Below, piece by piece: positions 8,584 through 17,549 of a stretch of 64,000 nt of DNA (position 1 is its first letter; the number at the start of each line of letters is the position of its first letter). Made by a program: the position numbers and the translations under genes. Location of the stretch: assembly GCF_900109755.1 (NCBI RefSeq), contig NZ_FOAR01000009.1, positions 1 through 64,000 on the forward strand, written 5' to 3'. The notes under the pieces are model-generated. The model searched no databases. It saw only the letters and a program-made list of their open reading frames with translations, and had not been told where the DNA came from. This stretch comes from Pseudomonas agarici. Its GTDB lineage: Bacteria; Pseudomonadota; Gammaproteobacteria; Pseudomonadales; Pseudomonadaceae.

Positions 8584-9618
8584 ATGAAGATTCTCATCGT
8601 AGGGCCCAGTTGGGTCGGTGACATGGTGATGGCTCAGACACTGTTCCAGTGCCTGAAACAACGTCACCCACAGTGCGAGATCGATGTGCTGGCCCCCGAG
8701 TGGAGCCGCCCGATCCTCGAACGCATGCCCCAAGTGCGTGCGGCCTTGAGCTTTCCGCTCGGTCACGGTGTCTTGGAGCTGGCTACTCGGCGCAGGATCG
8801 GCAAATCCCTGGCTGGCCAGTATGATCAGGCGATCCTGTTGCCCAACTCGCTGAAGTCGGCGCTGGTGCCATTTTTTGCCGGCATTCCGAAACGCACCGG
8901 CTGGCGCGGCGAATTGCGCTACGGCCTGCTCAATGATGTGCGCAAGCTGGACCCGCAACGCTACCCGCTGATGATCGAACGGTTCATGGCCCTGGCCTAT
9001 GAATCGGGGATCGAGCTGCCGACGCCTTATCCCCGACCGAACCTGCGCATCGACCCGGCCAGTCGCGCAGCGGCACTGGGTAAGTTCGAGCTGGTGCTGG
9101 ATCGCCCGGTCCTGGCCTTGTGCCCGGGTGCCGAATTCGGTGAGTCCAAGCGCTGGCCGGCGGAGCATTACGCAAAAGTCGCCGAGGCGAAAATTCGCGA
9201 GGGTTGGCAGGTCTGGCTGTTCGGCTCGAAGAATGACCATGGGGTTGGCGAAGATATTCGCCAGTGGCTGATTCCCGGCCTGCGGGAAGAGTCGGTGAAC
9301 CTCAGCGGCTCGACTTCGTTGGCCGAGGCCATCGATCTGCTGTCCTGCGCCGACGCGGTGGTGTCCAACGACTCCGGCCTGATGCACGTCGCTGCGGCGT
9401 TGAACCGCCCGCTGGTGGCCGTCTATGGTTCGACTTCCCCAGGCTTCACCCCGCCCTTGGCGGACCAGGTGGAAATCGTCCGGTTGGGCCTCGATTGCAG
9501 TCCGTGTTTTGATCGTACCTGCCGGTTCGGGCATTACAACTGTCTGCGCCAACTGATGCCGGCCTCCGTGAACGAAGCCTTGCAGCGCCTGCAAGGCGCC
9601 CCGGTCGAGGTCGAGTAA
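8584..9618 (+). CDS. waaF: ADP-heptose:LPS heptosyltransferase II
   Basis: Adds the second L-glycero-D-manno-heptose to the LPS inner core at the cytoplasmic face of the inner membrane. The 344-residue GT9 protein starts MKILIVGPSWVGDMVMAQ, the family's N-terminal signature. It has the donor-binding region CPGAEFGESKRWP and the late NDSGLMHVAAA motif. It is the first gene of the LPS core operon. waaC starts 1 bp past its stop. Confidence 0.96.
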   Translation: MKILIVGPSWVGDMVMAQTLFQCLKQRHPQCEIDVLAPEWSRPILERMPQVRAALSFPLGHGVLELATRRRIGKSLAGQYDQAILLPNSLKSALVPFFAGIPKRTGWRGELRYGLLNDVRKLDPQRYPLMIERFMALAYESGIELPTPYPRPNLRIDPASRAAALGKFELVLDRPVLALCPGAEFGESKRWPAEHYAKVAEAKIREGWQVWLFGSKNDHGVGEDIRQWLIPGLREESVNLSGSTSLAEAIDLLSCADAVVSNDSGLMHVAAALNRPLVAVYGSTSPGFTPPLADQVEIVRLGLDCSPCFDRTCRFGHYNCLRQLMPASVNEALQRLQGAPVEVE

Positions 9619-9619
9619 G

Positions 9620-10684
9620 TTGCGAGTATTGCTGGTCAAGACGTCTTCCCTGGGGGACGTGATCCATGCCCTGCCGGCGCTCACCGATGCGTCCCGGGCC
9701 ATTCCCGGTATCCGTTTTGACTGGGTGGTCGAGGAGAGCTTCGCCGAGATCCCAAGCTGGCATCCGGCGGTGGACAAAGTGATTACAGTGGCGATCCGTC
9801 GCTGGCGCAAGAACCTTTGGCAGGCCGTCAGGAGCGGCGAGTGGAAGCGTTTCAAGCAAAGCCTGCGCGCAACGAAATATGACCTGGTGATCGATGCCCA
9901 GGGCCTGGTGAAAAGCGCGTTCCTGACCCGTTATGCGAAAGCGCCGGTCGCCGGGCTGGACAAACAGTCGGCTCGCGAGCCCCTGGCCAGCCGTTTCTAT
10001 TCCCGGCGCCTGGCGGTGGCCCGTGGGCAGCACGCGGTCGAGCGGGTCCGACAACTGTTCGCCGTGGCCTTGGGGTATGACTTGCCCAAGGGGTTGGGCG
10101 ATTACGGGTTGGATGTCGACAAACTGGTGGTGTTGCCGCGTAGCAAGACGCCGTTCGTGTTGTTCCTGCATGGCACCACTTGGGACACCAAACACTGGCC
10201 CGAGGCTTACTGGCGCGAGCTGGCCGAACGCATGGGACAACTGGGCCTCGAGGTGAGATTGCCTTGGGGCAATCCGGCCGAAAAGGCCCGCGCCGAGCGT
10301 ATTGCCCGTGGCCTGAAGCATGCGGTGGTACTGCCGAAGCTGAACCTTGCCGGGGTGGCGAAGGTCCTGGCCGACGCCAGCGCCTGTGTGGCGGTGGATA
10401 CCGGCTTGGGTCACTTGGCCGCGGCGCTGGATGTGCCGACCCTGTCGCTGTTCGGTCCGACCAATCCGGGCCTGACCGGCGCCTACGGCAAGTCGCAGGT
10501 TCATCTGGCGAGCAATTTTAGCTGTGCGCCCTGTCTGCAAAAGCACTGCACCTATGTGCCGACCCCTGAAGATCAGCGGCGATTCGACTTGAAGCGCGAA
10601 TCGCCGCTGTGCTTTACGCGGCTTGATCCCGAGCGTGTCGTCAGCCGATTGAGCGCGTTGTTACTGGCTGAGGAGCGACACTGA
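9620..10684 (+). CDS. waaC: LPS heptosyltransferase I
   Basis: Transfers the first heptose from ADP-heptose to Kdo2-lipid A. GT9 family, 354 residues, starting MRVLLVKTSSLGDVIHALPA, which is diagnostic for WaaC. The C-terminal half has DTGLGHLAAALDVPT and the SLFGPTNP block. The start codon is TTG at 9620, 1 bp after the waaF stop; no in-frame ATG upstream fits. Its TGA overlaps the waaG ATG by one base (TGATG), implying translational coupling. Confidence 0.95.
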   Translation: MRVLLVKTSSLGDVIHALPALTDASRAIPGIRFDWVVEESFAEIPSWHPAVDKVITVAIRRWRKNLWQAVRSGEWKRFKQSLRATKYDLVIDAQGLVKSAFLTRYAKAPVAGLDKQSAREPLASRFYSRRLAVARGQHAVERVRQLFAVALGYDLPKGLGDYGLDVDKLVVLPRSKTPFVLFLHGTTWDTKHWPEAYWRELAERMGQLGLEVRLPWGNPAEKARAERIARGLKHAVVLPKLNLAGVAKVLADASACVAVDTGLGHLAAALDVPTLSLFGPTNPGLTGAYGKSQVHLASNFSCAPCLQKHCTYVPTPEDQRRFDLKRESPLCFTRLDPERVVSRLSALLLAEERH

Positions 10685-11808
10685 TGCAACTGGCTTTTGT
10701 CCTTTACAAGTATTTTCCCTTCGGCGGACTGCAGCGAGATTTCATGCGTATCGCCCTGGAGTGCCAGCAGCGCGGTCACGCCATTCGTGTTTATACGTTG
10801 ATCTGGGAAGGGGATATTCCACCCGGCTTCGAAGTGCTGGTGGTGCCGGTCAAGGCGTGGTCTAACCATCGGCGCAACGAAAAACTCAGCGCCTGGATGG
10901 CAGCCGACCTGGCCCAGCGCCCGGTGGATCGGTTGATCGGTTTCAACAAGATGCCCGGCCTGGACGTGTATTACGCCGCCGACGGCTGCTTCGAGGACAA
11001 GGCACAAAATCTGCGCCATTCGTTGTACCGTCGCTGGGGTCGCTACCAGCACTTCGCCGAATACGAAAAAGCGGTGTTCGCCAAAGGGGCGAAGACCGAG
11101 ATCCTGATGATTTCCGAAGTCCAGCAGCCATTGTTCATCAAGCACTACGACACACCGCCGGAACGTTTTCACCTGCTGCCGCCGGGGATTGCCCAGGACC
11201 GCCGGGCGCCGGCTAATGCCGCCGAGATCCGCGCCGGGTTCCGCCGCGAATTCAAGCTGGCGGACGACGATTGTCTGCTGGTGCAGATTGGCTCCGGGTT
11301 CAAGACCAAGGGCGTCGATCGCAGTCTCAAGGCACTGGCGGCCCTGCCGTCGGCGTTGAAAAAACGCACCCGGCTATTTGTCATCGGTCAGGACGACCCC
11401 AAGGTATTCCAAGTGCAGAGTGCCGCGCTGGGACTGGGCGAGCACGTGCGATTTCTCAAGGGGCGCAGCGATATCCCGCGCTTCCTGCTGGGCGCCGACC
11501 TGTTGATCCACCCGGCCTACAACGAAAATACCGGCACCGTGTTGCTTGAGGCCCTGGTCTCGGGGTTGCCGGTGCTGGTCAGCGCGGTCTGTGGCTATGC
11601 CCACTACATTACCGAGGCCGCTGCTGGGTTGGTACTGGACGAGCCTTTCGAGCAGAACCAGCTCAATCAATACCTGAACCGGATGCTGTCCGACGAGACG
11701 GCACGCACGACATGGAGCCGCAACGGTCTGGCCTTCGCCGAGACGGCTGATCTCTATAGCATGCCGCAGCACGCGGCGGACGTGATTTTGGCGGAGCCAC
11801 AGCGATGA
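10684..11808 (+). CDS. waaG: LPS core glucosyltransferase I
   Basis: Retaining GT4 glycosyltransferase of 374 residues that extends the inner core from heptose II (glucose in enterics, galactosamine in P. aeruginosa). Family marks are the N-terminal LYKYFPFGGLQRDF, GSGFKTKGVD in the linker to the C-terminal Rossmann domain, and the nucleotide-sugar motif HPAYNENTGTVLLEAL. The start overlaps the waaC stop by 1 bp, and its own stop overlaps the waaP start by 4 bp (ATGA). The sugar specificity cannot be read from sequence here. Confidence 0.94.
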   Translation: MQLAFVLYKYFPFGGLQRDFMRIALECQQRGHAIRVYTLIWEGDIPPGFEVLVVPVKAWSNHRRNEKLSAWMAADLAQRPVDRLIGFNKMPGLDVYYAADGCFEDKAQNLRHSLYRRWGRYQHFAEYEKAVFAKGAKTEILMISEVQQPLFIKHYDTPPERFHLLPPGIAQDRRAPANAAEIRAGFRREFKLADDDCLLVQIGSGFKTKGVDRSLKALAALPSALKKRTRLFVIGQDDPKVFQVQSAALGLGEHVRFLKGRSDIPRFLLGADLLIHPAYNENTGTVLLEALVSGLPVLVSAVCGYAHYITEAAAGLVLDEPFEQNQLNQYLNRMLSDETARTTWSRNGLAFAETADLYSMPQHAADVILAEPQR

Positions 11809-12611
11809 AGTTGATCCTTGCCGAACCCTTCAAGAGCCTCTGGGCCGGGCGCGATGCCTTCGCCGAGGTCGAGCAGTTGCAGGGCGAGGTTTATCGTGAG
11901 CTGGAGGCCCGGCGGACTTTGCGCACGGAAGTCGCCGGGCGTGGCTATTTTGTGAAAATTCACCGTGGCATCGGTTGGCGCGAGATCTTCAAGAACCTGT
12001 TGACCGCGAAGATGCCGGTACTGGGGGCCGGCCAGGAGTGGCGGGCTATCCAGTGCCTGCGCCAAGCCGGAGTGCCCACCATGACGGGTGTGGCCTACGG
12101 TGAGCGTGGCAGTAATCCGGCTGGCCAGGATTCGTTTATCGTCACCGAAGAATTGGCGCCGACCATCAGCCTCGAAGACTTCACCCTGCAATGGTCCATA
12201 CAGCCGCCCGAACCCCGGCTCAAGCATGCGCTGATTGCCGAGGTGGCGCGCATGACCGCTGGCATGCACAGGGCCGGGCTCAACCATCGCGACTGTTATA
12301 TCGCCCATTTCCTGCTGCATACCGACAGGCCGGTGACGGCCGATGACCTGCGGCTTTCGGTCATCGATCTGCATCGTGCGCAGGTTCGCCCGAGCATCCC
12401 GCGCCGCTGGCGCGACAAGGATCTGGCGGGATTGTATTTCTCGGTGCTGGATATCGGCCTTACCCAACGCGACAAGCTGCGTTTCCTGCGAGGCTATTTC
12501 CGCCAGCCGTTGCGCCAGATCCTGCGTGACGAGGCGCGGTTGCTGACCTGGCTGCAAAGCAAGGCCGACAAGCTATACAAACGCAAACAGCGTTACGGGG
12601 ACGCGCTCTGA
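11805..12611 (+). CDS. waaP: LPS core heptose I kinase
   Basis: Phosphorylates heptose I of the inner core, a step essential in P. aeruginosa and important for outer-membrane integrity. The 268-residue protein has a kinase-like fold. The catalytic loop NHRDCYIAHFLL places the catalytic Asp at residue 163, as in characterised WaaP, and the metal-binding Asp is in SVIDLHRAQ. It overlaps waaG by 4 bp and the next kinase gene by 1 bp. Confidence 0.95.
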   Translation: MKLILAEPFKSLWAGRDAFAEVEQLQGEVYRELEARRTLRTEVAGRGYFVKIHRGIGWREIFKNLLTAKMPVLGAGQEWRAIQCLRQAGVPTMTGVAYGERGSNPAGQDSFIVTEELAPTISLEDFTLQWSIQPPEPRLKHALIAEVARMTAGMHRAGLNHRDCYIAHFLLHTDRPVTADDLRLSVIDLHRAQVRPSIPRRWRDKDLAGLYFSVLDIGLTQRDKLRFLRGYFRQPLRQILRDEARLLTWLQSKADKLYKRKQRYGDAL

Positions 12612-13345
12612 TGTCCGGGTGGAAGCTGGAACCTGAGTATGCGGCGCTGGCCGATGATTTCGGCAGTCTCAAGGCCGTGTTCGCCCTGGAGGGCGAGCAC
12701 CTGACCCGTGATCCGTTGTCCGAAGTCATCCGGGTCCGGCGCGATGGTGTGAACTATTACGTCAAACGCTATATCGGTGCGGGCAAGGGCATGCGCCGCT
12801 ACGTGGGCAAACCTCGGGTGAAGTCCGAATGGCAGAACCTCAAGCGTTTCGCCAAGTGGGGGATTCCAACCGCCGATGTGGTCGGCTGGGGCCTGGAGCG
12901 CCGAGGCGCGGCCTATCATCGCGGCGCGATGATCACCCGCGAATTGCCCAATACCGAAGACCTGTCGGCCTTGGCCAATCGCCACGATCCGTTGTTGCGC
13001 GACCGTGCCTGGGTCGATGGCATCAGCCGGCAATTGGCGCAGTATACGCGGATCATGCACGATCAACGGTTTACCCATAACGACCTGAAGTGGCGCAATC
13101 TGTTGGTCGACGACCAGGCCCGTCTGTTTCTGATCGATTGTCCCAACGGCGAGTTCTGGCGGGGCTTCTGGCTGCGCTATCGGATTACCAAGGATCTGGC
13201 CTGCCTGGACAAGGTCGCCAAGTATCAGCTGTCGGCGACCCAACGACTGCGTTTTTACCTGCAGTATTGCCAGCGCAGCCGACTGAATGCCGCGGATAAA
13301 AAGCGGATTCGACATGTACTGAGATTCTTCGAGGGGCGCGAATGA
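12611..13345 (+). CDS. LPS kinase of the WaaP/Kdo-kinase family
   Basis: A 244-residue kinase-like protein, the counterpart by position of PA5008 in P. aeruginosa. The catalytic loop FTHNDLKWRNLLVDD has the Asp at about residue 158 and the metal-site Asp in LFLIDCPNG, so both key residues are present. It probably phosphorylates a core heptose, but the exact acceptor cannot be told. Starts by TGATG overlap with waaP and ends by ATGA overlap with the next gene. Confidence 0.85.
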   Translation: MSGWKLEPEYAALADDFGSLKAVFALEGEHLTRDPLSEVIRVRRDGVNYYVKRYIGAGKGMRRYVGKPRVKSEWQNLKRFAKWGIPTADVVGWGLERRGAAYHRGAMITRELPNTEDLSALANRHDPLLRDRAWVDGISRQLAQYTRIMHDQRFTHNDLKWRNLLVDDQARLFLIDCPNGEFWRGFWLRYRITKDLACLDKVAKYQLSATQRLRFYLQYCQRSRLNAADKKRIRHVLRFFEGRE

Positions 13346-14094
13346 GCGATTTCCTGGCGGCGACGGACCGCGCATTGCTGGAGCGTAACGGCCTCGGCGA
13401 CTTTGATGCTTTGTGGGCCATCGAACTCGATGCGGTGGATGAGCCCAATACCAGTGGCGGCGGCTGGAGCCGCGTGTTTCGCCTGGAGCTGGAAGGCCAG
13501 AGGTATTACCTCAAGCGCCAGAGCAATTACTTGACGCGGACCCTGCACAGGCCCTTGGGCGAGCCGACCCTTGCCCGCGAGTTTCGCAATATCAGCCGTT
13601 ACCAGCGGTTGGGCATTCCGGCGTTGCAGGCGGTGTTTTTCGGTGAGCGCAACGTGCAGGGTGAGCGCCGGGCGATGCTGTTGACCCGGGCGCTGGACGG
13701 TTGGAACGATCTGGATTCGCTGCTGGCACAGTGGGCGCAGATGAGGCCGGATCGGCGCCAAGCGATCTTGCGTGCCTGCGGCCTGTTGGCCCGACAGCTG
13801 CACGCCTTGCGCCAGGTCCATGGTTGTTTTTATCCCAAGCATATTTTTCTGCGGCCGGTGACCGACGATTACCAGGCGCAATTGATCGACCTGGAGAAAA
13901 CCCGGCCATTGCTGTTTGGCCGACGTGATCGGGTCAAGGATTTGGAGCCGCTGATGCGGCGCGCGCCGATGTGGAGCGAGAGCGAAGTAGGCACCCTGCT
14001 GGCGGCTTATCTCGATCAACCGCTGGACAGCCCGTTGGTGGCTGCCTGGCTTAGGCACCTGGATACACGTCGCGGCAAAAAAGGAAATCGTTGA
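13342..14094 (+). CDS. LPS kinase-like protein (InaA/WapQ type) with altered catalytic loop
   Basis: A 250-residue WaaP-like protein, positional counterpart of PA5007. Fold markers are clear: RYYLKRQSNYLTR for the Lys strand and AQLIDLEKTRP for the metal-binding Asp. Where WaaP has HRDCYIAH, this protein reads HGCFYPKH (His160 to His167), so Cys162 stands at the catalytic Asp position. It may be a pseudokinase or use another base. Overlaps both neighbours (4 bp and 1 bp), so it is made together with them. Confidence 0.8.
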   Translation: MSDFLAATDRALLERNGLGDFDALWAIELDAVDEPNTSGGGWSRVFRLELEGQRYYLKRQSNYLTRTLHRPLGEPTLAREFRNISRYQRLGIPALQAVFFGERNVQGERRAMLLTRALDGWNDLDSLLAQWAQMRPDRRQAILRACGLLARQLHALRQVHGCFYPKHIFLRPVTDDYQAQLIDLEKTRPLLFGRRDRVKDLEPLMRRAPMWSESEVGTLLAAYLDQPLDSPLVAAWLRHLDTRRGKKGNR

Positions 14095-15545
14095 TGCGTT
14101 TATCCGACTTGAAGTCCGCCGGACGCACGCCAGTCTTGCCCTTGAGCATTGACCTGGCGGATGCCGCCGGGTCCGGGCAGTTGCAACTGCTCAGCCTGCT
14201 GCGCGTGCTGCCTGGCCAGCGTTATGTCGGAGCTGGGGTTTGGCGCGGTCGCACAGTGCTGGCCAAGCTGTTGGTGGGCAACAAGGCGGCCCGGCACTTT
14301 CAGCGCGAATTGCGAGGTGTGCGCTTACTCGCCGAACAAGGACTGACCACGCCACTGCTACTGGCCGACGGCTTGCGGGAAGGTGAAGGCGGTTGGTTGT
14401 TGTTCGAATTCCTCGAGGGGGCCGAAAGCCTGGCCCAAGCCTGGCAGCGAGTCGAGTCGCTACCGCTGCTGGCGGATGAGCAGCAGCAGGTGCTGGCTGA
14501 GGCACTGAGCGCCATTGCGCAGATGCATGGCCAAGGTGTGTGGCAGGAAGACCTGCACCTGGACAACCTGCTGCGCCATGGCGCCAAACTGTATTTGATC
14601 GACGGTGCTGGGGTTTGTGTCGAGCAGGCCGGCAAAGCGCTGTCACGGCAGAAGGTACTGGAGAACCTCGGGGTGTTCTTCGCACAATTGCCCAAATCTT
14701 TCGCGCCGTTTATCGAAGAGTTGCTGGTGCATTATCTGCTGAACAATGCCGAGCACGCGTTGCCGTTGGAGGCCTTGCTCAAGCAGGTCGAAAAAATTCG
14801 TGGCTGGCGCCTGAAAGACTTTCTCGCCAAGGTCGGGCGTGACTGCACGCTGTTCAGCGTGCGGAGCGGACCATTCGCCTTGCGGGCCATTCGCCGCGAG
14901 GAAGAGGTGGCTTTGCTGCCGGTGCTGGCTCAGGCCGATGCCTTGCTCGACCGGGGACATCTGTACAAGACCGGTGGCGCGGCCAGCGTCGGTCGGGTCG
15001 AAGCGGGTGGCCGCACACTGGTGGTCAAACGCTACAATATCAAGGGCTTCACCCATTGGCTCAAGCGCTTCTGGCGCCCGAGTCGCGCCTGGCATTCCTG
15101 GCGCGAAGGTAATCGCCTGGCGTTTCTCGGGATCGCCACGCCCAGGCCGCTGGCGGTGCTGGAGCGGCGTTTCTGCTGGTTACGCAGCCGCGCTTACCTG
15201 GTGACGGAGTATCTGGCCGGACCCGATATCATCGAGCGTTTTGCGCCTTATGTGGAGTCCGGCGCGGCACCGGAAGCGGAACTGCTCGCCCTGGACCAGT
15301 TGTTTATCGAGCTGATTGGCGAGCGCATCAGTCACGGTGACTTCAAGGGACACAACCTGTTCTGGCATGAAGGGCGCTGGGCGCTGATCGATCTCGACTC
15401 GATGCATCAACATCGCTCCAACCACAGCTTTGCACCGGCCTATGCGCGGGACCGTGCGCGCTTCATGCGCAACTGGCCCGAGAACAGTGCCTTGTACCGC
15501 GTGATCGACGCTCGACTGCCCAAGACCATCGCGTCAGCCCACTGA
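14094..15545 (+). CDS. Tandem LPS kinase-like protein (two kinase domains)
   Basis: About 483 residues, roughly twice the usual length, the counterpart of PA5006. The N-terminal domain has loop WQEDLHLDNLL and metal site LYLIDGAGV. The C-terminal domain has loop ISHGDFKGHNLFW and metal site WALIDLDSM. Both keep the catalytic Asp. The domains differ from each other, so this is a fusion rather than a recent duplication. The ATG at 14094 (TGATG overlap, AAGGAA upstream) is preferred over the TTG one codon earlier. Last gene of the overlapping kinase run. Substrates unknown, presumably core sugars. Confidence 0.85.
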   Translation: MRLSDLKSAGRTPVLPLSIDLADAAGSGQLQLLSLLRVLPGQRYVGAGVWRGRTVLAKLLVGNKAARHFQRELRGVRLLAEQGLTTPLLLADGLREGEGGWLLFEFLEGAESLAQAWQRVESLPLLADEQQQVLAEALSAIAQMHGQGVWQEDLHLDNLLRHGAKLYLIDGAGVCVEQAGKALSRQKVLENLGVFFAQLPKSFAPFIEELLVHYLLNNAEHALPLEALLKQVEKIRGWRLKDFLAKVGRDCTLFSVRSGPFALRAIRREEEVALLPVLAQADALLDRGHLYKTGGAASVGRVEAGGRTLVVKRYNIKGFTHWLKRFWRPSRAWHSWREGNRLAFLGIATPRPLAVLERRFCWLRSRAYLVTEYLAGPDIIERFAPYVESGAAPEAELLALDQLFIELIGERISHGDFKGHNLFWHEGRWALIDLDSMHQHRSNHSFAPAYARDRARFMRNWPENSALYRVIDARLPKTIASAH

Positions 15546-15591
15546 GCGAGTGACCGCCCTGGCGCCCTGGGCAGGGGCGATCAGCTGCTTG

Positions 15592-15635
15592 TGGCGCCGA
15601 AATCGACTAACAGAACCAGCCACACAGGCCGCTAG
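15592..15635. repeat. Terminal fragment (copy C) of the MITE-like element
   Basis: These 44 bp, TGGCGCCGAAATCGACTAAC onward to GGCCGCTAG, match the right-hand end of copies A and B with a few substitutions. The left part is missing. It lies about 50 bp after the tandem kinase gene and is probably a decayed insertion. Confidence 0.7.
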
Positions 15636-15657
15636 AGGCTTGCCGGTGCTTTTACGC

Positions 15658-15663
15658 TATAAT
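15658..15663 (+). promoter_or_regulatory. Likely -10 element for the carbamoyltransferase gene
   Basis: TATAAT in the context ACGCTATAATCCCGCCC, 93 bp upstream of the GTG start. This is a common sigma-70 -10 context in Pseudomonas. The -35 region (around GAGGCT/TTGCCG) is poor at the right spacing. It would give the carbamoyltransferase a promoter separate from the kinase run. Confidence 0.45.
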
Positions 15664-15755
15664 CCCGCCCTTTAGCTGTTTCTTGCCCTTGGCGAGAACA
15701 CATTTACTGTGGCGCATCGCCGCCCGCCTGCAGACTTTAAAGAGGCTAGACCCCT

Positions 15756-17513
15756 GTGGCATTGACGATTCTTGGCCTGTCCGGCGCCCTTAGCCATGAT
15801 CCTTCCGCGGCCTTGTACATCGACGGCAAGCTTATTGCGGCCGCCGAAGAAGAGCGCTTCGTCCGCGATAAACATGCAAAGAACCGCATGCCCTACGAAT
15901 CGGCGAAGTTCTGCCTGGAACAGGCCGGTATCAAGCCATCCGACGTTGATGTAGTGGCGATCCCGTTCGCGCCGATCAGCTTGTTCGGCAAGGCCCGCTG
16001 GCACTACGCCAAGCGTTACTGGTACGCCCCGGATCGTGCCCTTGACGCGATCCTGATGGGCAACCGGCGCTACAAGCGTTATCGCAATAAAATCGTCTGG
16101 TGCCTGGAACAACTGGGCTTCGATCGGAAGAAAATCAAGATCGAGCCGGTCGAGCATCACCTGGCCCATGCTTCCAGCGCCTATCACTGCTCTGGCTTCA
16201 AGGAGAAGACCGCAATCCTCGGGATCGACGGCAAGGGCGAGTACGCCACGACCTTTTTCGGCTACGGTGAAAACGGCAGGATCCATAAGATCAAGGAGTT
16301 TTTCGATCCGGATTCGCTGGGCGGCCTGTATGGCGCAATCACCGAGTTCCTCGGCTTCGAAATGCTCGACGGCGAATTCAAGGTCATGGGCATGGCCCCT
16401 TACGGCGATGCCAACCAGTACGATTTTTCGCGTCTGGCCTCGTTTGAAAACGGCGAGCTGGTGATCAATACCGACTACGCCAACGTGATTGGCTTGCGTC
16501 GCTACAAGGAAAAGGGCAAGGGCTTCTACTTCTCGCCGAAGTTGATCGAGTGGCTGGGCCCCAAGCGCGAAGGCGATATCGCCGACGAGCCGTATATTCA
16601 TTACGCGGCCAGCATGCAGGCGCTGTTCGAGAAGCTCGCCTTGCAGATGATCGACCATTACCTGGGCGACGTCCTCAAGGAAACCGGCAAGCTGGCGTTC
16701 GCTGGCGGCTGTGCGCTGAATGTCAAGCTGAACCAGAAGATCATTGCCCGCGACGACGTCAAGGAACTGTTCGTGCAGCCGGCCTCCGGCGATGCCGGCA
16801 CGGCGGTCGGCGCGGCGGCCTATGTGTCCCACGCCCGTGGCGTGCCGGTGGAGAAGATGCAGCACGTCTACCTGGGGCCGTCCTACAGCAACGAAGACGT
16901 GATCGCGGCCTGTGCCCGTCATGCCAATGCGCCGAAGTGGCGCAAGCTGGACAACATGCCGGAGCAGATCGCCAAGATCATGGTCGACGGCAACCCGGTG
17001 GCTTGGTTCCAGGGGCGCATGGAGTTTGGTCCGCGTGCCTTGGGCGGTCGTTCGATCATCGGTTGCCCGAGCGTCGCCGGCGTGGCGGATCGGATCAACC
17101 ATCAGATCAAGTTTCGCGAGCGCTGGAGGCCTTTCTGCCCGTCGATGCTCGACACCGTGGCGCCGCAGATGATCAAGATCGATCACCCGGCGCCGTTCAT
17201 GACCTTCACCTTCGAAGTGGCGCAAGAGTGGAAGACCCGAGTGCCGGAAGTCGTCCATGAGGATGGTACTTCCCGTGCCCAAGTGCTCAAGCGCGAATAC
17301 AACCCGCGCTACTACGACATGATGAAGGCCCTGGAAGTCCTGACCGGCAACGGCGTGTCGCTGAACACCTCACTCAATCGTCGTGGCGAACCGATGATCT
17401 GCTCGCCGACCGATGCCTTGAACATGTTCTTCGGCTCCGATCTGCAGTATCTGATCATGGAAGACATCCTGGTGGTCAAAGACGGTGCGAATGCTTATGA
17501 CACGCTCGGCTGA
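15756..17513 (+). CDS. wapO: NodU-family carbamoyltransferase of the LPS core locus
   Basis: Uses carbamoyl phosphate and ATP to carbamoylate a sugar hydroxyl. The P. aeruginosa homologue (PA5005) is linked to the 7-O-carbamoyl group of heptose II. 585 residues. The N-terminal Kae1-like domain starts LTILGLSGALSHDPSAAL and has the metal/adenylate motif EHHLAHASSAYH. The C-terminal domain has the WFQGRMEFGPRALG signature. The GTG start at 15756 is supported by AGAGG upstream. The symbol is given by position and family, not by proven chemistry. Confidence 0.88.
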   Translation: MALTILGLSGALSHDPSAALYIDGKLIAAAEEERFVRDKHAKNRMPYESAKFCLEQAGIKPSDVDVVAIPFAPISLFGKARWHYAKRYWYAPDRALDAILMGNRRYKRYRNKIVWCLEQLGFDRKKIKIEPVEHHLAHASSAYHCSGFKEKTAILGIDGKGEYATTFFGYGENGRIHKIKEFFDPDSLGGLYGAITEFLGFEMLDGEFKVMGMAPYGDANQYDFSRLASFENGELVINTDYANVIGLRRYKEKGKGFYFSPKLIEWLGPKREGDIADEPYIHYAASMQALFEKLALQMIDHYLGDVLKETGKLAFAGGCALNVKLNQKIIARDDVKELFVQPASGDAGTAVGAAAYVSHARGVPVEKMQHVYLGPSYSNEDVIAACARHANAPKWRKLDNMPEQIAKIMVDGNPVAWFQGRMEFGPRALGGRSIIGCPSVAGVADRINHQIKFRERWRPFCPSMLDTVAPQMIKIDHPAPFMTFTFEVAQEWKTRVPEVVHEDGTSRAQVLKREYNPRYYDMMKALEVLTGNGVSLNTSLNRRGEPMICSPTDALNMFFGSDLQYLIMEDILVVKDGANAYDTLG

Positions 17514-17549
17514 GCGTCGTCTGCCAGGGATTAGTAGGGTGCCAGCTTG

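Noticed and set aside
15672..17282. 536-codon open frame antisense to the carbamoyltransferase
   Set aside because: Shadow frame over a recognised NodU-family enzyme.
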